A stretch of 50,000 bases of DNA from Symbiodinium natans (lineage: Eukaryota > Sar > Dinophyceae > Suessiales > Symbiodiniaceae): NCBI GenBank assembly GCA_905221605.1, contig CAJNDS010002095.1, positions 1 through 50,000 on the forward strand, written 5' to 3'. How positions within the stretch are numbered: position 1 is the first letter of the stretch; each line of letters starts with the position of its first letter. The translations under genes and the position numbers were made by a program. This document shows, one piece after another, positions 41,362 through 50,000 of this stretch. The notes beneath the pieces were generated by a model. That model was not told where the DNA came from. It was given only the letters and a program-made list of their open reading frames with translations, and ran no database searches.

Positions 41362-42804
41362 CTACTGCGGACGTTTGAGCTGATCTTGTACATCACGGCC
41401 CCAGGTCACAACAGAGCCATCGCCCAGAATGGCAGCAAATGCCCAATCGGCAGCTTGAACCTGCTGCACGTCCTTCAACTGATGTTGTTCAGCACTGCTG
41501 TCGCCGGCAGCGTCAGCACGGCCCCAGGTCACAACGGAACCATCACCCAGAATAGCAGCAAACGCCGATGCGGCAGCTTGGATCTGACGCACGTCCTTCA
41601 GGTGATTTTGCACAGCACTGCTGTCGCCGCCAGATTCGGCACGGCCCCAGGTCACAACAGAACCGTCGCCCAAAATGGCAGCAAATGCCCAATCGGAAGC
41701 CTGGATCTGCTGCACGTCAGTCAACTGATGTTGCACAGCACTGCTGTCGCCGCCAGTGTTAGCATGGCCCCAAGTCACCACAGAACCATCGCCCAGAATA
41801 GCAGCAAACGCCCCACGCGTAGCCTGGATCTGCCGCGCGTCCTTCAACTGATGTTGCACAGACCTGCTGTCGCCGCCACAGTCAGGACGGCCCCAGGTCA
41901 CAACAGAGCCATCGCCCAAAATGGCAGCAAATGCCCTATGGGAAGCTTGGATCTGCTGCACGTCCCTCAACTCATGTTGCACATCACCGCTGTCGCCGCC
42001 AGTGAGCGTACGACCCCAGGTCACAACAGAACCATCACCCAGAATGGCCGCGAACGCCGATGTGGCAGCTTGGATCTGACGCACATCCTTCAGATGACTT
42101 TGCACAGCACGGCTGTCGCCGCCAGCGTCAGCCCGGCCCCAGGTCACAACAGAACCATCGCCCAGAATGGCAGCAAATGCTTTATCGGAAGCTTGGATCT
42201 GCTGCACGTCCTTCAGCTGATGTTGCACAGCACTGCTGTCGCCGCCAGCGTCAGCATGGCCCCAAGTCACAACAGAACCATCGCCAAGAATAGCAGCAAA
42301 TGCCCAATCGGCAGCTTGGATCTGACGCACGTCCTTCAGGTGATTTTGCACAGCACTGCTGTCGCCGCCAGAGTCAGCACGGCCCCAGGTCACAACAGAA
42401 CCGTCGCCCAAAATGGCAGCAAATGCCCAATCGGAAGCTTGGATCTGCTGCACGTCCTTCAACTGATGTTGCACAGCACTGCTGTCGCCACCAGAGTCAG
42501 CATGGCCCCAAGTCACAACAGACCCATCGCCCAGACTCGCAACAAAGGCGGTATTGCTTCTGTGAACTTCAGCACATCTAAACTGTAAGGTCAGCGTATC
42601 ACCGTCCTGCAACCCAGACTCCGCAAGTGTGGCCGCTCTATCCAGGAAGCAGCCAGAGGAGTCCAGCAGTCTGCCCCTGCCAACTGCCAGCTCCCGCTGA
42701 GCCAAACCCAGCAATGCTTCTACGGACTCATTTGGCCCTGCTTTCAGTGAAACAGTCCTGCCACTAAGCAGGCCTACCTCAATCGTAAGGGCCGCATGGG
42801 CCAT
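41362..42804 (-). CDS. Ubiquitin-like + RCC1-like repeat protein
   Basis: The only convincing complete gene: 480 residues from ATG at 42804 to TAG at 41362, with no intron needed. Residues about 5-76 look like a ubiquitin-like fold (LTIEVGLLSGRTVSL, later ESGLQDGDTLTLQF). The rest is nine complete 41-residue repeats plus a tenth start, each carrying GDGSVVTWG, GGDSSAVQ and a V(Q/R)QIQA motif, ending DVQDQLKRPQ. RCC1-type repeats usually build beta-propellers that bind partners; the product is probably a binding protein, with exact role and location unknown. The repeats alternate strictly between VQQ and RQ types, making a 246-bp dimer at DNA level. Many predicted dinoflagellate proteins have this style (recollection, not a search). 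The opposite strand is open for 400 codons as a shadow. Confidence 0.85.
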   Translation of the reverse strand: MAHAALTIEVGLLSGRTVSLKAGPNESVEALLGLAQRELAVGRGRLLDSSGCFLDRAATLAESGLQDGDTLTLQFRCAEVHRSNTAFVASLGDGSVVTWGHADSGGDSSAVQHQLKDVQQIQASDWAFAAILGDGSVVTWGRADSGGDSSAVQNHLKDVRQIQAADWAFAAILGDGSVVTWGHADAGGDSSAVQHQLKDVQQIQASDKAFAAILGDGSVVTWGRADAGGDSRAVQSHLKDVRQIQAATSAFAAILGDGSVVTWGRTLTGGDSGDVQHELRDVQQIQASHRAFAAILGDGSVVTWGRPDCGGDSRSVQHQLKDARQIQATRGAFAAILGDGSVVTWGHANTGGDSSAVQHQLTDVQQIQASDWAFAAILGDGSVVTWGRAESGGDSSAVQNHLKDVRQIQAAASAFAAILGDGSVVTWGRADAAGDSSAEQHQLKDVQQVQAADWAFAAILGDGSVVTWGRDVQDQLKRPQ

Positions 42805-43390
42805 AATGCTGTTCAGTCAATCCATCAAGCTAGAAGGGCTCACCCCAAGGGTTTCGGGCAGTACTTGTCTTCTCTCCAACCCAATGTACGACTTTTGTCG
42901 GCTTGATTAGGACCTAAACTGTAGACTGAAAACCTTAAACCCTATACCGCACAAGCTTCAGGAAGCCCGAGACCATGCAAGTTGAACCCTAGAAGCCTTA
43001 AACGCATTAGGATGTACGGAAAACACATAAACCCTAAACCCTGAACCCTAAACACTGAACCCGAACCCTAAACCCTATTCCCCAAACCCCAAACCCTAAA
43101 CCAAGTAATCGGAACAATTGTTGGGGCTCCCTGAGTAAGCCCTGGATCCCCGACACCAGCGCCGCGAAGCCAGAAGTGCGACTGAAAGCCCCCTTTTCCT
43201 AGGGTTTAGGGTTTAGGGTTTAGGGCTTAGAGTTTAGCGTTTGGGATTGTGGGGGGGTTTATTGTGGGATTAGGGATTGAAACTTACGGTTTATGGTTTA
43301 GGGTTGATAGGGTTTAGGGCTGCCGGCTGCGTTTGAACCCTCAGCTCTAGGCTCTTAAATCCCTTAACCTGATCCCCTCTGAATGCAAGG
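42805..43390. other. Upstream flank of the RCC1-like gene
   Basis: No TATA-like box or spliced-leader-like sequence was recognised directly upstream of the ATG. Telomere-type words begin at about 42930, with C-strand blocks at 43030-43105 and a G-strand block at 43200-43235. Confidence 0.4.
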
Positions 43391-43395
43391 CTGCA

Positions 43396-43667
43396 CCTAA
43401 ACCCTAAACCCTAAACCCTAAACCCTAAACCCTAAACCCTAAACCCTAAACCCTAAACCCTAAACCCTAAACCCTAAACCCTACACCCTACAACCCTAAA
43501 CCCTAAACCTAAACCTAAACCCTAAACCCTAAACCCTAAACCCTAAACCCTAAACCCTAAACCCTAAACCCTAAACCCTAAACCCTAAACCCTAAACCCT
43601 AAACCCTAAACCCTAAACCCTAAACCCTAAACCCTAACCCTAAACTCTCAACCCTAAACTCTAAACC
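43396..43667. repeat. Longest CCCTAAA region
   Basis: Two long perfect runs (43396-43480 and about 43519-43634) separated by CCCTACA and 6-bp CCTAAA units. Confidence 0.95.
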
Positions 43668-44280
43668 AAGGCTGCAGCTGGGTAGCGTGCAAAAGTAGGT
43701 GACGGGCTCCACGTAGGGCTCGACCCACTCCTAAGCACTCTCCCACCTTAAATCCCGACACCCAAGGTATGGGCTTTAGGGTTTAGGGCTTAGGGTTTAA
43801 GGCGTATATTGAATCTGAGCCACCACAACCAGAAAGATTGGGTTGTTCTTTGTCCCACCCCCTGCTTACGCAGGCATCCGCCCAACTTTTCTCCTTTTAG
43901 AGTTTCGGGCTAACGCCCTAAATTCCCACTTCCCACCCAATAGACGGTTCAGTGTTCAGTGAGTTTGGTAGGAGATTTTTCTTGTCTAGCTTCCAGGAGT
44001 ACAGAATTGAAGGCATCGACCATGATCTGCCAGGGGTTCAGGGAGCCAGGGCCAGGCTCCGGAGGGGGGCCCCACAGGCGATCTGCAGAAGCACTTTTGG
44101 AATTGTTGCCACAGGTTCAGGGTTTCTTAATAACACTTGAGAATCGGAGAAGGGGGGAGGGGTGCCCCAAGCGGGGTACTGCACCGGCACTTCCAGTGCA
44201 GCTCACACTCAACACAACTCTTAAGGCTTGCATCGCAGCTCCGAGACCCTAGAAAAGGGTGGGTACGGCCTAAGCAGGCC
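43668..44280. other. Unique island, uncertain ORF
   Basis: Short G-strand block at 43775-43800. The plus frame 43959-44252 contains a protein-like stretch (RSAEALLELLPQVQGFLITL) but starts at an alternative codon and overlaps another open frame. Not called. Confidence 0.25.
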
Positions 44281-44287
44281 TGGGTGG

Positions 44288-44365
44288 GAATTTAGGGTTT
44301 AGGGTTTAGGGTTTAGGGTTTAGGGTTTAGGAATTACGGTTAGGGTTTAGGGTTTAGGGGTTACC
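44288..44365. repeat. TTTAGGG block
   Basis: About six perfect G-strand units and a few more after a short interruption. Confidence 0.9.
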
Positions 44366-44368
44366 TGA

Positions 44369-44455
44369 AGGCTCCAATGTACTTCCCTTTTGGGGGTCAG
44401 TTGTGGGGGGATTCTTGGATACTACCCCCCAAAAACGTACTACATAGGAGCCTTT
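44369..44455. mobile_element. Short inverted-repeat element
   Basis: AAGGCTCCAATGTAC and GTACTACATAGGAGCCTTT are inverted ends around a G-rich centre. Only one copy seen. Confidence 0.5.
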
Positions 44456-44583
44456 GGGCTTAAAGCTAAGGGTTTCAGGGGGTTAGGGTTTAAGGGTTAA
44501 GGGTTAAGGGTTTGAGGGTTTATAAGCAATAAGGGGTTTAGGGCTTGAGGGTTTCAGGGCTTAACCCCAGAAGCCACTAAAAT

Positions 44584-44859
44584 CTAAGCTCTATAACCCA
44601 AACGCCGCACCCCCAACCCGGGAAAACTCCGATCGCAAGCCTCAGAGCGCACGACCGACTGCCGAAAACCTCCCCAAAGAAAAGCGAAAGCACTCGAATC
44701 CGGTCTCCAGTAGGTTTGCTGTTTATGATATAGGATGGACACAAAAATGCTTCGAGGCCGGCTCAAAAAGGAAAGTGGCTCCAAGATTTGCTCTTTGACC
44801 CATAATGGAGTAGGGTTGATGTTTCTTGCACCCCCCAAAAGGACACCCAATGTATACAC
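44584..44859 (-). CDS. Possible ORF fragment, unknown family
   Basis: An open minus frame of 91 codons with non-repetitive content (for example WVKEQILEPLSFLSRPRS and YHKQQTYWRPDSSAFAF). The first codon is GTG, and no ATG lies in a good position, so it may be an exon piece or chance. No domain recognised. Telomere-type words flank it. Confidence 0.22.
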   Translation of the reverse strand: MYTLGVLLGGARNINPTPLWVKEQILEPLSFLSRPRSIFVSILYHKQQTYWRPDSSAFAFLWGGFRQSVVRSEACDRSFPGLGVRRLGYRA

Positions 44860-44897
44860 TCACCAAAATTAATGTTGGACCCTCTTTAGTGTGTTGG

Positions 44898-44911
44898 CCC
44901 CCCCCCCCCCC
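44898..44911. repeat. C14 homopolymer
   Basis: Uninterrupted C tract. Confidence 0.85.
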
Positions 44912-44999
44912 TGAACAGTTGAGGCATGGATGGGAGCCTGATTACACGGCCCCGGGGGCTTATATGATTTCAATAGGGAGGAGTTTAGATAGGCTTAAA

Positions 45000-45684
45000 A
45001 GGGGCAGCGATGCCCGGTTATCTTTTTAAAGGCGCGCCACGTGGAATTTTCTTACGGCGCCCGGAGGGTTTGACTTTAAAGGAGACCCCGCAAACAGTCA
45101 GGGGGTCCTGAATAATTTGGCCAAATTGACTCTAAAAAAAAGGCCCCTACTAAAGCGGGTCTAACATTAAAAGGAACCGTATATATATATATATATATAC
45201 TCACCAGTTAACAGTAACATAAACCTTGTTTCATGTCCCCCGGCGACACCTTCAAATACAAAGCCCGGGGGCGCACTCGTAGATGCCCGGCTCGACGAGC
45301 CTACCACAGCTCTGCACGTGCCATCGCAAAAGAACGGATTTGGGGGTTCAGGGTTCAGGGTTTAGGGTTTAGGGTTGAGGGTTTAGGCTTAGGCCAACCC
45401 TAAAACCGCAAAGCCCTAAACCTAAGAACTCAAATTCCTAAACCCTTGAGGCGTTCGGGTTTGTGGCTTAAACGCGACGCAGGTAGCAAACGCCCCAAAG
45501 AGATTTTAAGGTTTAGGTTTCGTCAGTCAAGGGCGCGGGGACGTTGGGCAATCGTGAGCATCGGTCGCCAGCCCTAAACCCTAAACCTTATAGACCCGAA
45601 ACCCTAAACCCTAAACCCTAAACCCTAAACCCTGGCCGCAACTCGGCTTGTTCACATCATCAGGGAACTGTGGCAACTCAGCGG
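45000..45684. other. Islands with (TA)n and telomere-type blocks
   Basis: (TA)n at 45180-45199, G-strand units at 45345-45390, C-strand units at 45570-45632. No gene seen. Confidence 0.45.
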
Positions 45685-45785
45685 CTGTTTGTGGGGAATG
45701 AAGGGAATAAAGTGCCTCATACACGCCACAAGATCATTTGTGATGTAAGGTGCCCGATTCCTTCATTCCCTACTAAGTTTGTCAG
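45685..45785. mobile_element. MITE family D copy 3, decayed
   Basis: CTGTTTGTGGGGAATGAAGG and CCTTCATTCCCTACTAAGTT are imperfect inverted ends related to family D. No TA flank survives on the left. Confidence 0.5.
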
Positions 45786-45959
45786 AAACCTTGAATTTCG
45801 ACCGACCCCACACGGCTTTTACGCCAAAATCGCATGTTTTGGTCTTATTCCTAAACCCTGAACCCTGAAGCCTAAACCTCAGAGAGTCTGGTGGCCCCCA
45901 CTCCCACAGAGAAGCCAGCACCCAACATTCTGGCATCATTCTGGGTCTAGCTTTGCTTA

Positions 45960-46096
45960 CTGGTGGAATGAGGGAACGGGGTACACTATAACTGGTGGAA
46001 TGAGGGAACGGGGTACACTATAATCCATATCCTCCCCTAATGGGTGCGTAGGGGGGTATAAGGGTACCTAATTCCCTCATTCCCGACAAGAACCAG
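45960..46096. mobile_element. TA-flanked MITE, family D copy 2, with internal 32-bp duplication
   Basis: Ends CTGGTGGAATGAGGGAA and TTCCCTCATTCCC...ACCAG, flanked by TA at 45958-45959 and 46097-46098. The left end is tandemly duplicated (45960 and 45992, period 32). Without the duplication the element would be 105 bp. Confidence 0.7.
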
Positions 46097-46232
46097 TAGC
46101 TTTGTGCTGTTTGTGTTTCTCTGGGGGGTTTGTGGGTAAGGCCCAACTTTACGGCCATCTGGGAAAGGGGCGTAACTCTAAAACCTCAATTGGCGTAACA
46201 ATAAGGCGTCCAAAGTCTAAAGTTTTCGTCAC

Positions 46233-46300
46233 CCCAGCAACCCCAAACCCTAAACCTTAAACCACAAACCCTAAACCCTCAACCCTAAATCCCCCCCCCC
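46233..46300. repeat. CCCTAAA block
   Basis: Short C-strand block ending in a C10 tract near 46291-46300. Confidence 0.8.
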
Positions 46301-46410
46301 TCGAGGGCTTCTGGACGACGGCTTCCACGGGCGTCATGCCGGTGTTCGGCTCAAGCCCTGCTTGCGCGCTGGGGGCGTTGGGGTTTCGGGTTTCAGGTTT
46401 CGTGCTTCGG

Positions 46411-46647
46411 AACCCTAAACCCTAAACCCTTTAAACCCTAAACCCTTTAAACCCTAAACCCTTTAAACCCTAAACCCTTTAAACCCTAGACCCTTTAAAC
46501 CCTAAACCGTAAACCGTAAAGCGTAAAGCGTAAACCCTAAACCCTAAACCCTAAACCCTAAACCCTAAACCCTAAACCCTAAACCCTAAACCCTAAACCC
46601 TAAACCCTAAACCCTAAACCCTAAACCCTAAACCCTAAACCCTAAAC
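46411..46647. repeat. 16-bp higher-order repeat and CCCTAAA array
   Basis: 46421-46502 is about five units of CCCTAAACCCTTTAAA (16 bp). Next come two CCGTAAA and two GCGTAAA units (46507-46534), then about 16 CCCTAAA units. Confidence 0.9.
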
Positions 46648-47445
46648 CTTAACCTAGGATGTTTTTTAAGGCTTGCCATGCGCTCCCAACACTTTTCTGC
46701 AATCCTTGTGACCAGGTGAAAAGACTACATGGTGTCTGGGGTCGGTTTGGGGTAGTTTTGTGATCTTGATCAGCTGATCCAGTTGTCTTAGGGTTTAGGG
46801 ATTTGGGAAGCTAAGACTGGTGAGCCTGCTTTAAGCCAGACCTGCTTCTTGGAGATTCTGGGAGTAGTACGAAGGGTTTAGGCTTTAGGGTTTAGGGTTT
46901 AAAGCTTTGATATTGACTACCCTCCTGAGGCAACGAAAATACCAAGCGTCTAGGGTGTGTAGATGTCTCTTTCTGGCGTTAAGGGTTTAGGGTGTCGGGT
47001 TTAGGGTTTAGGGATAGGGCTCGAGGGGGCTATGTGTGGCGGTTTTGGGGTTTTGGTGATGCCAGACGATTGAAAGAGTTCCGGGGAAAGGATACAGTTT
47101 CTGGGGTTTGGGTATGGGTTGTTAGGGTTGAAGTTGTAAGAGGGTTGAGGGTAGAGAAACCAGGGGCCCGCATGCGATAGTTGGGGGTGGTGATTTTCAA
47201 TGTTGGCAAGGGGCCATAAAGGAGCCCCAGTATCAAAGATCAACGAAAAAAGCAAGCCCACATAGAGTTTAGGATTCGGGGTTTGGGGTTTGGGGGCTAG
47301 GATTGTTGTTGCTATTGTTCAGGAAGGTCTGAGCATTTGTTTGGGGGGGGGGGGGGGATATTCCGAGTTCGGAGCAAACCCCCAAGACCCCTAACCTTGA
47401 ACCCCTACATCTCAAAACCCTTACACCCCTGCGCCCTCAAACCCC
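46648..47445. other. Islands, no convincing gene
   Basis: G-strand words at 46790-46800, 46875-46902 and 46980-47015, and a G15 tract at 47343-47357. Frames at 46992-47261 on both strands are overlapping and uninformative. Confidence 0.4.
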
Positions 47446-47525
47446 CACCCTAAACCCTAAACCCTAAACCCTAAACCCCAAACCCCAAACCCTAAACCCT
47501 AAACCCTAAACCCTAAACCCCGCAC
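47446..47525. repeat. CCCTAAA block
   Basis: About eleven units with CCCCAAA variants. Confidence 0.9.
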
Positions 47526-48480
47526 TCTAAACGGACCAAGCTGCCAAGGGTGCCCAAGGTAGCCTCGGCGTCGTCGAAGTAGCGGCCGCCGACGAGCAGA
47601 TCGCAAAGGCACTTCCTTAGGGGTTGTTAGGGTTGGAAGGGTTTAGGGTTTAGGGCTAGGGTTTAGGGTTTAGGGTTTAGGGCTTAGGGCTTAGGGTTTA
47701 GGGCTTAGGGTTTAGGGTTATTGGTTATTGGTTGTTAGGGCTGGGTTGTTAGGGTTTAGGGTTTAGGGTTTGGAGCCTTGTCGCAGCCCTCAGGTTTTGG
47801 GGTGCAGGATTTCGGTCCGTGTGGTTTAGGGTCTGGGGGTTGGGGGCTTCGGGGTTTAGGGTTTAGTGCGTAGGGGTTTCGGACTTATAGGGGGTTTATA
47901 GGAAGTGGAGGTCGAAAAATCAGTACTGTATTTGAAGCCTATGGACATTTAGGGCTTCAGGGCTTCGGGGTACCATAAACCCTAAACCCTAAACCCTGCA
48001 CATAAACCCTAAACCCTAAGAGGGTATTCGCCTCCTTCAGGTAGTTTGAGCGTTTGCGGTTTTGGGGTTTAAGCTCTAAAGGCTTCGAAAGCCATGTCGT
48101 AGGAGGCTTACCACCCAACCCTGAACCCTAAACCTCCTCGGCCTCCTAAACTCCTGAACCATAAACACCCGAAGCCTTTAGCGTTTCATGGGTGTCCCAT
48201 AAGGGTAGCACCGAAAACCCTAAACCCTAAACCCCAAACCCCTAAACCAGGAAACTGGTAATCCCAAGGTCCCCTCGCCAGCGTGCGACGCGACGGCATC
48301 CTGCATGGAATGGGGGGGGCCCGCAACAGTCTTTTTGCAGGGTCTAGGGTTTAGGGCTATAGGGATCAGGGTTTAGGGTTTAGGGTCTAAGTTTAGGATT
48401 CTGGGTTCGAGGCGTCGGGGTTTAGGGTTTGTGGTTTAGGGCTCATGCTGCACCCTAACTAAACTGCTGCAAAAGTAAGT
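47526..48480. other. TTTAGGG blocks and islands, no gene seen
   Basis: G-strand blocks at 47640-47720 and 47755-47772, C-strand blocks at 47976-48020 and 48216-48248, and unique islands. GTTATTGGTTATTGGTTGTTAGG near 47717 is a small local repeat. Confidence 0.5.
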
Positions 48481-48483
48481 TTG

Positions 48484-48723
48484 TCAGGTCACACGACTCT
48501 GTTGCAGCCAAGTTTTTGCTGGACGTCGTAAGAATACTTCGGGCGACGGTGCCGTTGAAATCCATTTGATGCCCACCCGACCTCCCTCCCAGAAAAGAGG
48601 AGGAAGGGCCACTTTATTTATTGAGGCTGCCGCATCATCTGAGAGTGTAGGTCGCGAACCCTGGAGCGAGCAGAGCCTACACTCCGAGAGCCCTTGGACA
48701 CGAAAAGCACTGAAGAGTCCCAA
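48484..48723 (-). CDS. Possible ORF fragment, unknown family
   Basis: The minus frame is open for 79 codons with a varied text (for example DDAAASINKVALPPLFWEGG and TAPSPEVFLRRPAKTWLQQS) and ends at 48484. The start at 48723 is not an ATG, so a longer or spliced origin is possible. Low complexity is absent, but no domain is recognised. Confidence 0.25.
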   Translation of the reverse strand: MGLFSAFRVQGLSECRLCSLQGSRPTLSDDAAASINKVALPPLFWEGGRVGIKWISTAPSPEVFLRRPAKTWLQQSRVT

Positions 48724-48814
48724 ACAATCTTTAAAACCCTGAAGCTTTTAAGAGCTAAAGACCTTAAGCCCTACAAAACCCCCTGAAGCTCTTAAAGCTC
48801 AGACAAAGAGCCAA

Positions 48815-49065
48815 AACCCCAAACCCCAAACCCCAAACCCTAAACCCCAAACCCTAAACCCTAAACCCGAAACCCCAAACCCTAAAACCCTAAAACCCTA
48901 AACCCCAAACCCTAAACCCCAAACCCTAAACCCGAAACCCCAAACCCTAAACCCTAAACCCGAAACCCCAAACCCTAAAACCCTAAACCCTAAACCCTAA
49001 AACCCTAAAACCCTAAACCCCAAACCCCAAACCCTAAAACCCTAAACCCCAAACCCTAAACACGA
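48815..49065. repeat. Mixed CCCTAAA/CCCCAAA/CCCTAAAA/CCCGAAA array
   Basis: Four unit types recur in a partly ordered pattern (CCCCAAA, CCCTAAA, CCCGAAA series), suggesting a higher-order repeat within 48840-49020. Confidence 0.85.
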
Positions 49066-49164
49066 AAAAGCCTCAACACCTCCAGGGCCTTCAGCATCTC
49101 CGCTGTCCAGGCCAGGTCTGCCAAGATGTGGCACAGCCTTGGGATTTTAGGGGCGTCAGCCTGA

Positions 49165-49278
49165 AGGGTTTAGGGTTTAGGGTTTAGGGTTTAGGGTTTA
49201 GGGTTTAGGGTTTAGGGTTTAGGTTTTAGGGTTTAGGGTTTAGGGTTTAGGGTTTAGGGTTTAGCGTTTAGGGATTAG
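49165..49278. repeat. TTTAGGG array
   Basis: About 15 G-strand units with one TTTTAGGG. Confidence 0.9.
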
Positions 49279-49438
49279 GTTTTGGGGGTTTATTTGGGTT
49301 TCTTTGTGTTTACGGCTTCAGTGTAGGGGTTTGGGGGCTTCAGGGGCTTCATCAGCGTCGGCTTCTTGAAGGCTAGGACGCCTGCGGTTTCATTTGCGGT
49401 TTCATTTTGCAGGTCCACAATAGGCTGAGCAGCCCTAC

Positions 49439-49545
49439 TTGGAGTAGACCCTGAAAAAGAAAGGTATCTACTACTTAGATATAAGTAGCTATAATAGGAC
49501 AAAAGAACCACAAAAAAACATTAATGTAGAGTGCTCCAACACCCA
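49439..49545. mobile_element. Inverted-repeat element, family F copy 2
   Basis: The left end TTGGAGTAGACCCTG and right TGCTCCAACACCCAGG are partly inverted. The interior TATAAGTAGCTATAATAGGA aligns with 17504-17523. Confidence 0.5.
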
Positions 49546-49615
49546 GGCACAGACAGTTGTTTCAGGTTGGCGACTCTCATTTTGTTTAGTTCTCTCTCTC
49601 TCTCTCTGCCATTGC

Positions 49616-49757
49616 TCCTGGAACTCTTTTCTCTCTGAAGATCAACCTTTGCTTTTTGGCATGTAATGGGGGCTGTATTGAGGTTCTCCTGGAAGTCTTT
49701 TCTCTCTGAAGAACTACCTTTGCTTTTTGGCATGTATTGGGGGCTGTATTGAGGTTC
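49616..49757. repeat. 71-bp tandem direct repeat
   Basis: Two copies start TCCTGGAA(C/G)TCTTTTCTCTC at 49616 and 49687 and end GGGGGCTGTATTGAGGTTC. They differ by a few substitutions. A (CT)n run lies just upstream (about 49590-49608). A 70-codon minus frame crosses both copies and is not called. Confidence 0.85.
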
Positions 49758-49866
49758 AGAGTTTAGCGTTTAGGGTTTCAATTCGCGCATTAGGTAGTCG
49801 CGCCATCCGGTCTCGTCCTTACATTGCGAGACTGATGAACGGACCCTCGGCTTATTTATGGTTTAT

Positions 49867-49988
49867 GAAACCCTAACCCTAACCCTAAACTTATAAACCC
49901 TAAACCCTACACCCTACACCCTACACCCTAAACCCTAAACCCTAAACCCTAAACCCTAAACCCTAAACCCTGAACCCTAAACCCTAAT
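49867..49988. repeat. CCCTAAA array at right window end
   Basis: CCCTAA (6-bp) units, then CCCTACA, then about ten CCCTAAA units. The array continues to within about 12 bp of the window edge. Confidence 0.9.
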
Positions 49989-50000
49989 GCTGCAGGGTTT

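Larger units (their letters stand above)
15503..50000. repeat. Interspersed telomere-like repeat domain
   Basis: No CCCTAAA array is visible before about 15503. After it, runs of CCCTAAA or TTTAGGG, from two units to about 17, recur every few hundred bases to the window end, in both orientations. They mix with variants (CCCTAAAA, CCCCAAA, CCCTGAA, CCCTAAG, CCCTACA, CCCTCAA, CCCGAAA). Islands between the blocks are usually 50-600 bp of unrelated sequence. This is not a terminal telomere, since orientation switches many times. It could be subtelomeric or simply genome-wide interstitial repeat in this lineage. Confidence 0.9.

Noticed and set aside
41386-42588. 400-codon open frame on the plus strand
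   Set aside because: It is the antisense of the RCC1-like gene. The 123-bp repeat unit is a multiple of three, so a stop-free antisense frame repeats along the array.
46341-46353. GTTCGGCTCAAG resembling the end of a dinoflagellate spliced leader
   Set aside because: Only the last few bases match as I remember the leader, and no further leader sequence or gene follows.
15503-50000. True chromosome end
   Set aside because: Telomere-type blocks switch orientation many times and are separated by unique islands; neither window edge shows an unbroken terminal array.

Overview
The window looks like nuclear DNA of a eukaryote, most likely a dinoflagellate close to Symbiodiniaceae. There are no operons, ribosome-binding sites or bacterial gene density. 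From about 15.5 kb to the end the DNA is full of short blocks of the plant/algal-type telomere repeat (CCCTAAA/TTTAGGG), in both orientations. The one convincing gene encodes a ubiquitin-like N-terminus followed by 41-residue repeats built on GDGSVVTWG, a style of RCC1-like protein I associate with dinoflagellate gene sets. The taxonomic call is inference; other algae also use TTTAGGG telomeres.

Layout. (1) 1-2.9 kb: AT-rich tandem repeats of about 177 bp, an 88-bp GC-rich minisatellite, then an AT-rich domain with G/C-tract inverted repeats duplicated at about 370 bp. (2) 2.9-14.2 kb: a nested segmental tandem duplication. Pyrimidine-rich blocks, four arrays of a roughly 200-bp satellite carrying a hairpin and a variable (GA)n tract, and two copies of a 38-bp minisatellite are arranged X-Y-X / X-Y-X-(Y), with a 5.38-kb main period and a sharp join at 8636/8637. 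(3) 14.2-15.35 kb: a 586-bp tandem duplication holding two decayed copies of one ORF, each broken in a different place. (4) 15.5-50 kb: an interspersed telomere-like domain in which tens to hundreds of bases of ordinary sequence alternate with telomere-type blocks and locally amplified variants.

Within part 4 sit several families of about 100-150 bp inverted-repeat elements. The best-preserved ones are flanked by TA, as expected for Tc1/mariner-type MITEs, and one is inserted inside a telomere-type array. Many carry a related core, GGGG(C/T)NTATAAGG. No transposase is visible. The RCC1-like gene lies on the minus strand at 41362-42804. A few short stretches (27.3-27.6, 18.5-18.7, 31.5-31.6, 44.6-44.9 and 48.5-48.7 kb) read like pieces of protein genes, and the 27.3-27.6 kb one is broken by a stop and then runs in frame into a 9-bp telomere-derived repeat.

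I saw no rRNA, tRNA, spliced-leader RNA or CRISPR. Most long open frames in 3-14 kb and in the telomere-like domain are produced by repeats lacking stop codons and are not listed as genes. All comparisons were made by eye; no alignment or database search was run.
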